A stretch of 64,000 bases of DNA from Chitinophaga pinensis (GTDB lineage Bacteria; Bacteroidota; Bacteroidia; Chitinophagales; Chitinophagaceae). Location of the stretch: positions 96,022 through 160,021 of the forward strand of contig NZ_VOHS01000012.1 of assembly GCF_007896845.1 (NCBI RefSeq), given 5' to 3'. The notes beneath the pieces were generated by a model. The model searched no databases. It was given only the letters and a program-made list of their open reading frames with translations, and was not told where the DNA came from. The first letter of the stretch is position 1. Each line of letters opens with the position of its first letter. The position numbers were made by a program, and so were the translations under genes. This document shows positions 56,702 to 64,000 of the stretch, piece by piece.

Positions 56702-56764
56702 GTACCTTGAATCAGCCCTTTGGTGTAGTAAATTACCCTTTGGCGGTGTAGAAAGGTAAATTTG
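56702..56764 (+). promoter_or_regulatory. Regulon promoter 3 (lanC)
   Basis: GTACCTTGAAT-N7-TTGGTGTA (56702-56727), 29 bp, TAAATTTG (56757-56764). A partial second copy (CCCTTTGGCGGTGTAG) lies at 56737-56751 inside the spacer. Confidence 0.72.
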
Positions 56765-56787
56765 TTGCAGATAAAGATTAAGGAACA

Positions 56788-57963
56788 ATGCAACAAATCG
56801 CCCAGAAACATCTTAACAAATTAAATCTCCTCCTGGAAAATTATCGTACTACAAACGATACTTTCCTGAAAGGGAAACTGGGTCTGATCTATTATTATTC
56901 CCACCTTTATAAAGTTACTGAAGCGCCCGCATTGAAATGCAAGACGGAAGATCTCATCGGAGAAGTCTTTGCAAATATCAATGCGGGCGTTCCCGCTTTA
57001 ATGGGCGCCTCACTCAGTAGTGGGGCCGCCGGTTTTGGTTATGCCCTGAACGCAATGTCCCTACAGGGATTCCTGCAGTTCGAAGTAAACGACGAACTGG
57101 AAAGTCTCGATGAATTCCTGTACAGATCCGCCCTCGACCTTATTGCCGCAGATAATTTCGACTTTCTGCATGGCGCCCTGGGCGTGGTACATTATTTCAC
57201 AGAAAGAATGCATACCAGTCCGCAGGTAGCCGTATACCTTGATAATCTGATTGAAAAGATCTGCCTGAACGCCGTAGAAGAAGATGGTGGATACTGGTTT
57301 AAAAACAGCCAGATCAAAATTGACGGCGAAGACGTGATCAGTTTCGGTCTGTCACATGGTCAATGCGGCATATTGCTGATATTACTCAACGCGTATGCGC
57401 ATTCTGTACACAAAGAGCTGATCAGAAAAATAATTACTGGCGGCATACACTTTATACTCAAGCATAAAATAGACATAGACTTCTCTCTTAACGAATATTC
57501 GTTTTTCCCTTTCATCATGAAATCAGACGCCCGTGAAATATCTGCTCCCAACAGAATGGGATGGTGTTACGGTGATCTGAACGAGGTGTTATTACTGTAT
57601 CGCGCAGGTAAACTGTTCAATGACGATAACCTCCTCATGCTGGCAGACCTTATCGGTGTGCAGAGTATGATGCGCACGGATGAAAATGCGACAATGGTTA
57701 TTTCCTCCGGATTTTGCCATGGCGCCGCAGGTCTCGCACAGTTTTGTAAAACACTGTACGATGAAAGAGGACTGGATCAATATCGTAAAGGATATGAGTA
57801 CTGGATCGAACGTACGATTATTCTGCTGGAAGAAGAACTACCCCAGCATATTTATGCAGGTAAAGAAGGAGATGTGTTGGAAGGCGCTATAGGCGTAGCT
57901 TTCACGCTGCTCTCTTACGTATCTGAACATGAGTTGAACTGGAGTAAAGCGTTTTTATTATGA
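56788..57963 (+). CDS. LanC-type lanthipeptide cyclase
   Basis: 391 aa, alpha/alpha-barrel LanC family. Zinc ligands Cys260 (MGWCYGD), Cys310 and His311 (SGFCHGAAG); the acid/base His190 is in GLSHGQCGI. It adds the Cys thiol to dehydrated Ser/Thr, forming the (methyl)lanthionine. It follows the regulator pair by about 95 bp and has its own predicted promoter (see 56702). Confidence 0.93.
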   Translation: MQQIAQKHLNKLNLLLENYRTTNDTFLKGKLGLIYYYSHLYKVTEAPALKCKTEDLIGEVFANINAGVPALMGASLSSGAAGFGYALNAMSLQGFLQFEVNDELESLDEFLYRSALDLIAADNFDFLHGALGVVHYFTERMHTSPQVAVYLDNLIEKICLNAVEEDGGYWFKNSQIKIDGEDVISFGLSHGQCGILLILLNAYAHSVHKELIRKIITGGIHFILKHKIDIDFSLNEYSFFPFIMKSDAREISAPNRMGWCYGDLNEVLLLYRAGKLFNDDNLLMLADLIGVQSMMRTDENATMVISSGFCHGAAGLAQFCKTLYDERGLDQYRKGYEYWIERTIILLEEELPQHIYAGKEGDVLEGAIGVAFTLLSYVSEHELNWSKAFLL

Positions 57964-57977
57964 ATAATGAGTAGTTT

Positions 57978-58040
57978 GTACTTAGAATGAGCTTGTTCGT
58001 GTAACAACTTTGAGAAGAGGAAAAAATCATTCTAAGTTTG
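57978..58040 (+). promoter_or_regulatory. Regulon promoter 4 (NusG-NRPS operon)
   Basis: GTACTTAGAAT-N7-TTCGTGTA (57978-58003), 29 bp, TAAGTTTG (58033-58040). An inverted echo CATTCTAAG overlaps the -7 box (58028-58036). The predicted leader is about 370 nt and includes the 61-bp hairpin array. Confidence 0.72.
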
Positions 58041-58104
58041 TATCATCAGAGAAATGAAATGATCTCACCACTCCTGATCATCCATCTCTCTTCCTAAAAT
58101 TCAA

Positions 58105-58320
58105 TCGGGGACTCTTTGTAGCGATAGCTATGCCCCAGACCCTTCATTTTTCGTAGAACATTCACATTGGGACACTTTGTAGCGATAGCTATGTCCCATA
58201 CCCTTCATTTTCTTTTCAACATACAGATCGGGACTATTCGTAGCGATAGCTATGTCCTGTACCCGCTGTTTCCTTTAAAAATTCAATTTGGGACTGTTTG
58301 TAGCGATAGCTGTGCCCCGC
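58105..58320 (+). repeat. Four 61-bp repeats, each a hairpin
   Basis: GGGAC starts at 58106, 58167, 58228 and 58289, exactly 61 bp apart. Each copy reads GGGAC(N)2TTTGTAGCGATAGCTATG(T/C)CC: an outer stem GGGAC/GTCCC, an asymmetric internal loop (TTTG), an inner stem TAGC/GCTA and a GATA loop. The spacers also resemble each other (ACCCTTCATTTT in copies 1-2). The array lies in the predicted leader of the NusG-like gene. It differs from CRISPR by similar spacers and short repeats. Confidence 0.85.
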
Positions 58321-58420
58321 CGGTAATAACAATATAAAAACCGTAAACCCAGGGGAATTTCTGTTAACCGAACTAGCAATCTGTATCAATTTCTTAAATG
58401 ACCTCTTTAAACCGCATTGT

Positions 58421-58945
58421 ATGTCCAAATTTAACGTTGGTTGGTATCTCCTTTATACAAGACCCCGGCAGGAAGCCAGAGTAGCTAAGGAAATGGCGGA
58501 TAAAAACATACAGATATACCTGCCCTATACAACAGTAAGAAGAAGATGGACCGACAGGATCAAAGTACTGGAAGTACCACTGTTTCCCTCATACGTATTT
58601 GTGCGCCTCACCAATATGCACGAATTCTACTACGGATCAAATCTGGAAAGCGCCTGCAGTTATGTGCGCTTCGGCAATGAAGTAGCACGTGTAAGTGACG
58701 CGGCTGTTGAAGCTGTAAGGACCATCGCCAAAGCAGGTAATAACCTTGAAGTATCCAGCGAACGCTTTACACCCGGCCAACAGATGACAATTAAAGAAGG
58801 TCCGCTTTGTGGTCTGAATTGCGAAGTGATACAATACAAAGGAAAAGATAAAATACTTGTACGTGTACATATGCTGCAAAGAAGCATCATCGCTGATATG
58901 CCGGCCAACGTACTGATCCCGTTTGAAGAACAGCAACAATTATAA
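58421..58945 (+). CDS. NusG-like antiterminator (UpxY/LoaP type)
   Basis: 174 aa. NGN domain about residues 7-105 (GWYLLYTRPRQEARVAKEMADKNIQIYLPY...VPLFPSYVFVRL) and a C-terminal KOW-like region (FTPGQQMTIKEGPLCGLNCEVIQYKGKDKILVRVHML). Specialised NusG paralogues (UpxY in Bacteroides, LoaP in Firmicutes) suppress termination in long biosynthetic operons, LoaP through leader RNA hairpins. It lies 30 bp before a large NRPS gene and just after four hairpin repeats, fitting that role; the mechanism is inferred. Confidence 0.88.
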   Translation: MSKFNVGWYLLYTRPRQEARVAKEMADKNIQIYLPYTTVRRRWTDRIKVLEVPLFPSYVFVRLTNMHEFYYGSNLESACSYVRFGNEVARVSDAAVEAVRTIAKAGNNLEVSSERFTPGQQMTIKEGPLCGLNCEVIQYKGKDKILVRVHMLQRSIIADMPANVLIPFEEQQQL

Positions 58946-58975
58946 TAAACAATAACCTAATTATACTTTAAGGAT

Positions 58976-61900
58976 ATGTCTTTCAGCAGCATCAATTCCC
59001 TGATTGAAATATTGTTCGATAGTAGTGCCGGAAAAAGTACAGGTATTACTTTTATCGCCGGTCAGGATAAAGAGGAATTCCTGTCTTATAAAGAACTGAA
59101 AGCGCAGGCCGAATTTGTATTGTACAACCTGCACAATGCAGGTTTACAGGCAGGGGATGAACTGATCATACAGTTAGAGGATAACAAATCCTTCCTGCTT
59201 ATATTCTGGGCCTGCCTCATTGGTAAGATCATTCCGGTGCCGCTTTCTTTCGGCGGACAGGAAGAATATAAACACAAGCTGTTTGCCGTATGGCGCACAC
59301 TCAGACACCCCTTTCTGATCACAACTGCTGATCAGCTGAAAAGGATGGCTGAATTTGCTGATGATCAGGCCGGCGCCGATACCTATGCAGCCATGGTAGC
59401 TGCCTGTGTACCGCCTGATGCGATTACTGTACGTGAACAGCGTGCAGCTGAACTGCCTGTTGTTAACAGAAAAGACATTGCCTATATTCAATATTCTTCC
59501 GGCTCTACAGGTAATCCCAAAGGTGTAATACTGACCCACGAAAATCTTTTATACAACGCACGCGATATCGTTATGCGTTCCGGCACCACAGCGCAGGACA
59601 GAAGTCTGAGCTGGATGCCCCTGACGCATGATATGGGCATGATCTGTTTTCACCTGTCATCTCTTTTTGCAGGTATCGATCAGTATCTGTTGCCAACGCC
59701 ACTCTTCATCAGAAGACCCTCTCTGTGGTTATCCAAAGCGGCTCAGCACAAGATATCACAGCTGTATTCCCCTAACTTCGGTTACCAGTATTTTCTGGCT
59801 GCTTTCTCAAGGGAAGAAGCCACCAGTATTGGTATGGACCTTTCTTCCATCAGGATCATCTACAACGGTGCAGAACCGATAGACGCTGCTATCTGCCGTA
59901 ACTTCCAGCATACACTGGCGCCTTATGGTCTGCCGGAAAGAGTATGTTATCCCGGTTATGGACTGGCAGAAGCTTCCGTAGCTGTTACATTACCTATACC
60001 GGGTGATGAACTCACTGTTTATTATCTCGACAGAGAAAATCTCAGTGTTGGTAATCAGGTGCGCGAGCTGGATCCACACGATAAAAGTGCTGTTAGTTTT
60101 GTTGAAGTAGGATTACCCATAGATCATTGTAATATAAGAATCGCCGGTCCTAAAGATGAATGGCTCGGTGATGACACTGTCGGTAATATCCAGATTAAAG
60201 GTCTGAATGTGACAGCCGGTTATTACATGCAGGAAGATGTTACCCGTCAGCTGTATACAAAGGATGGCTGGCTGCGTACCGGTGATATTGGCTTTGTACA
60301 TAACAGAAGACTCGTGATCACCGGTCGTGCAAAGAATATGATGATCGTAAATGGTCAGAATTATTATCCACACGATATAGAAAGAGTTGTACAGACCATT
60401 CCCGGTATGGAACTGGGAAAGGTGGTGGCATGCGCTATTAAACAGGCTGACGAGAAGAATGACGCATTGGTTTTGTTCATCCTGCATAAAGGAGGACTGG
60501 AAGCATTCGCAGAACTGGCAGCTGCCGCTCAGAAAAGAATACTGGAAGCAACCGGTCTTGGTGTGGAAAGTTTTATACCTATTAAGAAAGTACCTAAAAC
60601 CACAAGCGGTAAAGTACAGCACTTCCGTCTGATAGAACAGTTCCGCTCCGGTCACTGGGATGAGACACTGGAAGCATTAAAAGCACTGAGCACACCTGCA
60701 CCGGTTGCCGGTGGTGCAACAGCGGCAATGATTACCGCAGCATGGCAGGAAGTAAGCGGCCAGCAGCTGACGGATAATCATCAGTCTATGCTGGAAGCCA
60801 GTCTGAATAGTCTGCTGATCATGCGCTTTATCGCCATTGTCAGCGAAAAGCTGTCCAGAAAACTGACAATTAAAGACTTTTTCGAACACCCTACTGTTGC
60901 AGCATTGGAAGCATTCCTGCATGCTGCTCCTCAGCAGGAAATAAATACCTGTCTGTTACCATACGGAGAGCAGGATGCACACACCGTTACCCTGACCCAG
61001 CAACGCTTCTTTATGATGGAAATGTTGCAGCCGGATAATAGTCCACTGAATATTTCCTACACACTGCTGGTAGAAGACGATATCAGCCCTGATGTACTGG
61101 AAGCTGCATCCGCAGAACTGGCCCGCAGACACGATGTGTTACGTTCCTTCTTCCGTCTTACAGATGCAGGTCCCCGCCAGTATTTTAACAGAGACGCTTC
61201 CGTTAGCTTTCTATACAATGATCTGTCAGCAGCCGGCAACCCGCTGGCTGCTTCACAGGATGCATGTAAGGCTTTCAGCCGCATGCCTTTTGACCTTGAA
61301 AGTGCCCCTCTGTGGCGTATCGGTCTGTTTAAAGTAGCACCCGGCAAGAGTATGGTATGCGTGGTGATGCACCACATTATCAGCGATGGCTGGACATTGT
61401 TGCTGATCAAAAATGAACTGGCCGCTATTTACAGAATGCTGTTAGGTGAGCAGGTATTACTGCCACAGGCAACCGCTTTCAGGGAATATACCAACTGGTA
61501 TGCATCGTGGTTGTTAGGCAAACAGTATCTGGCAGATAAACAATACTGGTTACAGGAATATGCAGGTTTTGAACAGACCGCCTTATTTCAGTTACCACAG
61601 GCAACGGAGCAGCATGGAAAAGACTTCTCCGCCAGCCGTATCTCTTTCGGACTGGATGCAGCTACTTATGCTCAACTACAGGCGTATTGCAAAGAACAAC
61701 AGGTGTCTGTATTCGCAGCTCTGATTACTTTGATCAGTGCATGGTTGTATAAATTCACTGGTCGCACAGACATTGCCATTGGTACAGATAGCAGCGGCAG
61801 ACTGTCAGCCGGACTGGAAGGTATTGCCGGTTGCTTTATCAATACCATGGTGATCAGAAATCGTTTTGCAGCAGATAATAGCCTTGGATGGCTGCTGTCT

Positions 61901-63337
61901 TATACCGCAGGAAAGATATTCGATGCCTTTGAACATCAGCTGTATCCGGCTGATATGAAACAGGAAAGTACAATAGAAACACCGGCAATGGACGTGCTGG
62001 TACTATTCCAGAACTTTGGCCTGACCACTTACGATAACTTTGGTAATGTAAAAGCACAACTGGTAGATTTACCTGCAGAGACTTCACTGGCTGCATTATC
62101 TTTTGAATTCATTGAAGACGCCTCTTCACTGACCTGCCATATTGATTTCAGGACAGCTTTATTCTCCCGTTCTCAGGCGGCGTGGTGGCCTGGTCATTTC
62201 AGAATGCTTTTGAAAGCATTACTGGAAACACCGGCTACAAGACTGAACAGCCTGCAAATACTGGCTCCGGAAGAAAAAGTGCTGCTGGCCAAACGTCATA
62301 ATGATCTTTATTACTCTCATATCTATGTAGAGAATGATATCATCAGACGCTTTGAGCGCATGGCCCTGCAAACACCGCAAGCCACCGCTGTATTATTTGA
62401 AGGGAAATACATTTCTTATGAAGAACTGAATGCGCAGGTAAATAAATGGGCGTATTTCCTGAAGGCAACACATGGTATTGGCTATGGTGACAGAGTGGGT
62501 ATTTGTCTGCCGCGTTCTGACAAATCACTGATCGCTATACTGGCGATATTAAAAACAGGCGCTTCTTATGTGCCACTGGAACAGGAATATCCTACCAATC
62601 GTCTGCAGTTCATGATTGCAGACAGTGGTGTGCAATTATTGCTGACAGATGCCGCCTGTGAACATGATTTCAGTACCAGTCATGCAACGCAACTGGTATG
62701 GGAGGAGGTATCGGCTCAACTGACCGATTATCCGACTGATAACCATGGTACGATTGTACGTGATACAGATGAAGCATATGTGATCTATACTTCCGGTACC
62801 ACCGGACGTCCTAAAGGCGTATCTGTGAACAGACTGGCCTTATATGACTACGCACAGACTGTCGTGGTGTATTTCGGTATCACAGATACAGATATCGTTA
62901 TACAGCAATCCGCACTGTCTTTTGATACACTGCTGGAAGAGGTATTCCCTGCACTTTGTCAGGGTGCTGCTATACATATTTTAAGAGATGGTGGCCGCGA
63001 TATCGAAGCGATCCTGTATGCGATTGACACCGGTAAAGCGACCATACTCAGCACCACGCCTGCTGTAATCGCAGAACTGAACAGATATGCAGGTGTAATG
63101 GCAGGATTGAGAGTCCTGATAAGCGGTGGTGAAGTACTGAAATATACACAGATAGACCAGTTGATGAAAGAAGGCGTAAACATTTATAATACTTACGGTC
63201 CTTCAGAAACTACTGTTTGTGCCTGTTATCATAAGGTAGTACCGGGAACAGGTAATATCCCTGTTGGCCGTGCTATCCGCAACAGAAAGTATACTTACTG
63301 GATGAAAATAAATGTCTGGTGCCCGCTGGTGCCATAG
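58976..63337 (+). CDS. NRPS: fatty acyl-AMP ligase-ACP-C-A (start of a lipopeptide synthetase), frameshifted at its end
   Basis: 1453 aa before the break. Residues 1 to about 570 are a FAAL-type ligase (YSSGSTGNPKGVILTHENLL, SWMPLTHDMGMI, LYSPNFGYQYFL, LRTGDIGF), 580-660 a carrier (LEASLNSLLIMRF), 665-1090 a condensation domain (HHIISDGW), and 1120 onward an adenylation domain (YTSGTTGRPKGV, NTYGPSETTVCACYH). It would load a fatty acid and join it to the first amino acid. A-domain pocket residues read D, T, E, S, I, G, T, V, C, resembling basic amino acid (Lys/Orn-type) codes as I recall them. The frame breaks at 63286-63288 (AAA, one short). Confidence 0.9.
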   Translation: MSFSSINSLIEILFDSSAGKSTGITFIAGQDKEEFLSYKELKAQAEFVLYNLHNAGLQAGDELIIQLEDNKSFLLIFWACLIGKIIPVPLSFGGQEEYKHKLFAVWRTLRHPFLITTADQLKRMAEFADDQAGADTYAAMVAACVPPDAITVREQRAAELPVVNRKDIAYIQYSSGSTGNPKGVILTHENLLYNARDIVMRSGTTAQDRSLSWMPLTHDMGMICFHLSSLFAGIDQYLLPTPLFIRRPSLWLSKAAQHKISQLYSPNFGYQYFLAAFSREEATSIGMDLSSIRIIYNGAEPIDAAICRNFQHTLAPYGLPERVCYPGYGLAEASVAVTLPIPGDELTVYYLDRENLSVGNQVRELDPHDKSAVSFVEVGLPIDHCNIRIAGPKDEWLGDDTVGNIQIKGLNVTAGYYMQEDVTRQLYTKDGWLRTGDIGFVHNRRLVITGRAKNMMIVNGQNYYPHDIERVVQTIPGMELGKVVACAIKQADEKNDALVLFILHKGGLEAFAELAAAAQKRILEATGLGVESFIPIKKVPKTTSGKVQHFRLIEQFRSGHWDETLEALKALSTPAPVAGGATAAMITAAWQEVSGQQLTDNHQSMLEASLNSLLIMRFIAIVSEKLSRKLTIKDFFEHPTVAALEAFLHAAPQQEINTCLLPYGEQDAHTVTLTQQRFFMMEMLQPDNSPLNISYTLLVEDDISPDVLEAASAELARRHDVLRSFFRLTDAGPRQYFNRDASVSFLYNDLSAAGNPLAASQDACKAFSRMPFDLESAPLWRIGLFKVAPGKSMVCVVMHHIISDGWTLLLIKNELAAIYRMLLGEQVLLPQATAFREYTNWYASWLLGKQYLADKQYWLQEYAGFEQTALFQLPQATEQHGKDFSASRISFGLDAATYAQLQAYCKEQQVSVFAALITLISAWLYKFTGRTDIAIGTDSSGRLSAGLEGIAGCFINTMVIRNRFAADNSLGWLLSYTAGKIFDAFEHQLYPADMKQESTIETPAMDVLVLFQNFGLTTYDNFGNVKAQLVDLPAETSLAALSFEFIEDASSLTCHIDFRTALFSRSQAAWWPGHFRMLLKALLETPATRLNSLQILAPEEKVLLAKRHNDLYYSHIYVENDIIRRFERMALQTPQATAVLFEGKYISYEELNAQVNKWAYFLKATHGIGYGDRVGICLPRSDKSLIAILAILKTGASYVPLEQEYPTNRLQFMIADSGVQLLLTDAACEHDFSTSHATQLVWEEVSAQLTDYPTDNHGTIVRDTDEAYVIYTSGTTGRPKGVSVNRLALYDYAQTVVVYFGITDTDIVIQQSALSFDTLLEEVFPALCQGAAIHILRDGGRDIEAILYAIDTGKATILSTTPAVIAELNRYAGVMAGLRVLISGGEVLKYTQIDQLMKEGVNIYNTYGPSETTVCACYHKVVPGTGNIPVGRAIRNRKYTYWMKINVWCPLVP

Positions 63338-63900
63338 GTGAAATTTATATCGGTGGTCTGGGTGTGGCAGATAAATATGTAAATCAGCCTGACCTGACTG
63401 CACAAAGTTTCTCTGAAGATATCATCAGCCGGTTCGGTAAAATGTATCGTACCGGAGATCTTGGCCGCTGGAGAGAAGATGGTACACTGGAATTCCTCGG
63501 TCGTAAAGATCAGCAGGTAAAGATCAATGGCTACCGTATTGAAACCGGAGAGATCGAAGCACAGCTGGCAGAACACCCTGCTGTGGGTGAGGTAGCAGTA
63601 GTGGCCCGTAAGAATGGTGCCGGTAAAGACATGCTGGTTTGCTATTATACTGTACAGGGAAATATAGCCCTTCCCGTATTGAAAGCTTTTGTCAAAGAAC
63701 GTCTGCCGTTCTATATGGTCCCTGCTGCATGGGTACAAATAGATACTTTGCCCCTGACAGGTAACGGAAAAGTGGACCGTAAAGCACTGGCTGCATTAGT
63801 TGTAGATACCAGCGATAGCACTCTGCCGGATGTATTACCGGATAACGAATGGGAAGCTACCTTACTCGAAGGATGGAGCAATATCCTTGGTACACGGTAA
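63319..63900 (+). CDS. NRPS adenylation domain, C-terminal part after the frameshift
   Basis: Continues the same synthetase: GAIGEIYIGGLGVADKYVNQP, MYRTGDLGRWREDGTLEFLGRKDQQVKINGYRIETGEIEAQL and the terminal GNGKVDRKAL with the conserved catalytic Lys. Adding one A at 63286-63288 gives NRKVYLLDENKCLVPAGAIGE and one continuous protein. The ATG at 63319 is therefore not a true start. The end at 63900 is also an apparent frameshift (about 63891). Confidence 0.82.
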   Translation: MPAGAIGEIYIGGLGVADKYVNQPDLTAQSFSEDIISRFGKMYRTGDLGRWREDGTLEFLGRKDQQVKINGYRIETGEIEAQLAEHPAVGEVAVVARKNGAGKDMLVCYYTVQGNIALPVLKAFVKERLPFYMVPAAWVQIDTLPLTGNGKVDRKALAALVVDTSDSTLPDVLPDNEWEATLLEGWSNILGTR

Positions 63901-64000
63901 TAGCATTACCGCTAATTTCTTTGAACAGGGAGGTAATTCCCTGATAGCAACCCGTCTGATATATGGATAGAGAAACAGTTTGCAGTACGTCTGACCTTGC
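63895..64000 (+). pseudogene. NRPS carrier domain, partial, further apparent frameshifts
   Basis: In another frame the sequence reads GNSITANFFEQGGNSLIATRLIY, the carrier motif (GGNSL with the phosphopantetheine Ser), then breaks at about 63966. Adding a C restores RIEKQFAVRLTL. The carrier domain and any further modules are cut by the window edge. Confidence 0.75.

Noticed and set aside
58105..58320. Regularly spaced repeats that could be taken for a CRISPR array
   Set aside because: The repeats are short hairpins that vary, the spacers resemble each other, only four units exist and no cas gene is near.
1..64000. tRNA or rRNA genes and a replication origin
   Set aside because: No cloverleaf-like or rRNA-like segment and no cluster of DnaA-box-like sites was noticed on reading the intergenic regions; a covariance search would be needed for certainty.

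Overview
The window looks like chromosomal DNA of a Bacteroidota bacterium, most likely a Chitinophaga-type member of the Chitinophagaceae. Many genes are preceded by the Bacteroidota -7 box TAnnTTTG. Shine-Dalgarno sites are rare. The protein families are typical of the group: a PorG/DUF6089-like barrel, OMP_b-brl-type receptors, BON lipoproteins, many AraC-type regulators, a SufA-BCDSE-T operon and a UpxY/LoaP-type NusG paralogue. No rRNA, tRNA, IS element or CRISPR array was seen.

Layout. 0-5 kb: small envelope proteins, purine-rich tandem repeats and a long hairpin element. 5-12.6 kb: the SUF iron-sulfur operon, with an FMN reductase upstream and a divergent SufR-like regulator. 13-31.6 kb: ordinary chromosomal genes (GNAT acetyltransferases, AI-2E permease, UbiD, RF3, TsaD, TrmN6, MacB-like permease, ExoIII, esterase). 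31.6-37.5 kb: an imuA-imuB-dnaE2 mutasome operon in which all three genes carry apparent single-base deletions. 37.7-45.3 kb: AraC regulators, an SDR, an ArsO-like monooxygenase beside a decayed arsC, and an amidohydrolase. 45.5-47.3 kb: an AT-rich island with a papain-fold (C39-like) protease and a 65-aa protein. 47.4-58 kb: a class I lanthipeptide locus with an outer-membrane receptor-like barrel, full-length LanB, a 59-aa precursor LanA at 53034-53213, an S41 peptidase, a LytS/LytTR two-component pair and LanC. 58-64 kb: four 61-bp hairpin repeats, a NusG-like antiterminator and a FAAL-ACP-C-A-PCP lipopeptide NRPS that runs off the window.

The most interesting observation is a shared promoter architecture in the last third of the window. 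A 26-bp bipartite element lies exactly 29 bp upstream of a TAnnTTTG-like -7 box at four places: before the receptor, before lanA, before lanC and before the NusG-NRPS operon. The LytTR regulator encoded in the middle of the locus is the obvious candidate to bind it. That would make the lanthipeptide and the lipopeptide one co-regulated system, with the NRPS branch also carrying an antiterminator and a repeated-hairpin leader.

Sequence quality. Twelve apparent frameshifts in seven genes are confined to 34.8-47 kb and 63.3-64 kb. Eleven are repaired by adding one base, mostly to a short homopolymer; the one at about 63891 is uncertain. They may be uncorrected sequencing errors rather than true pseudogenes, so reconstructed lengths are given for the genes concerned.
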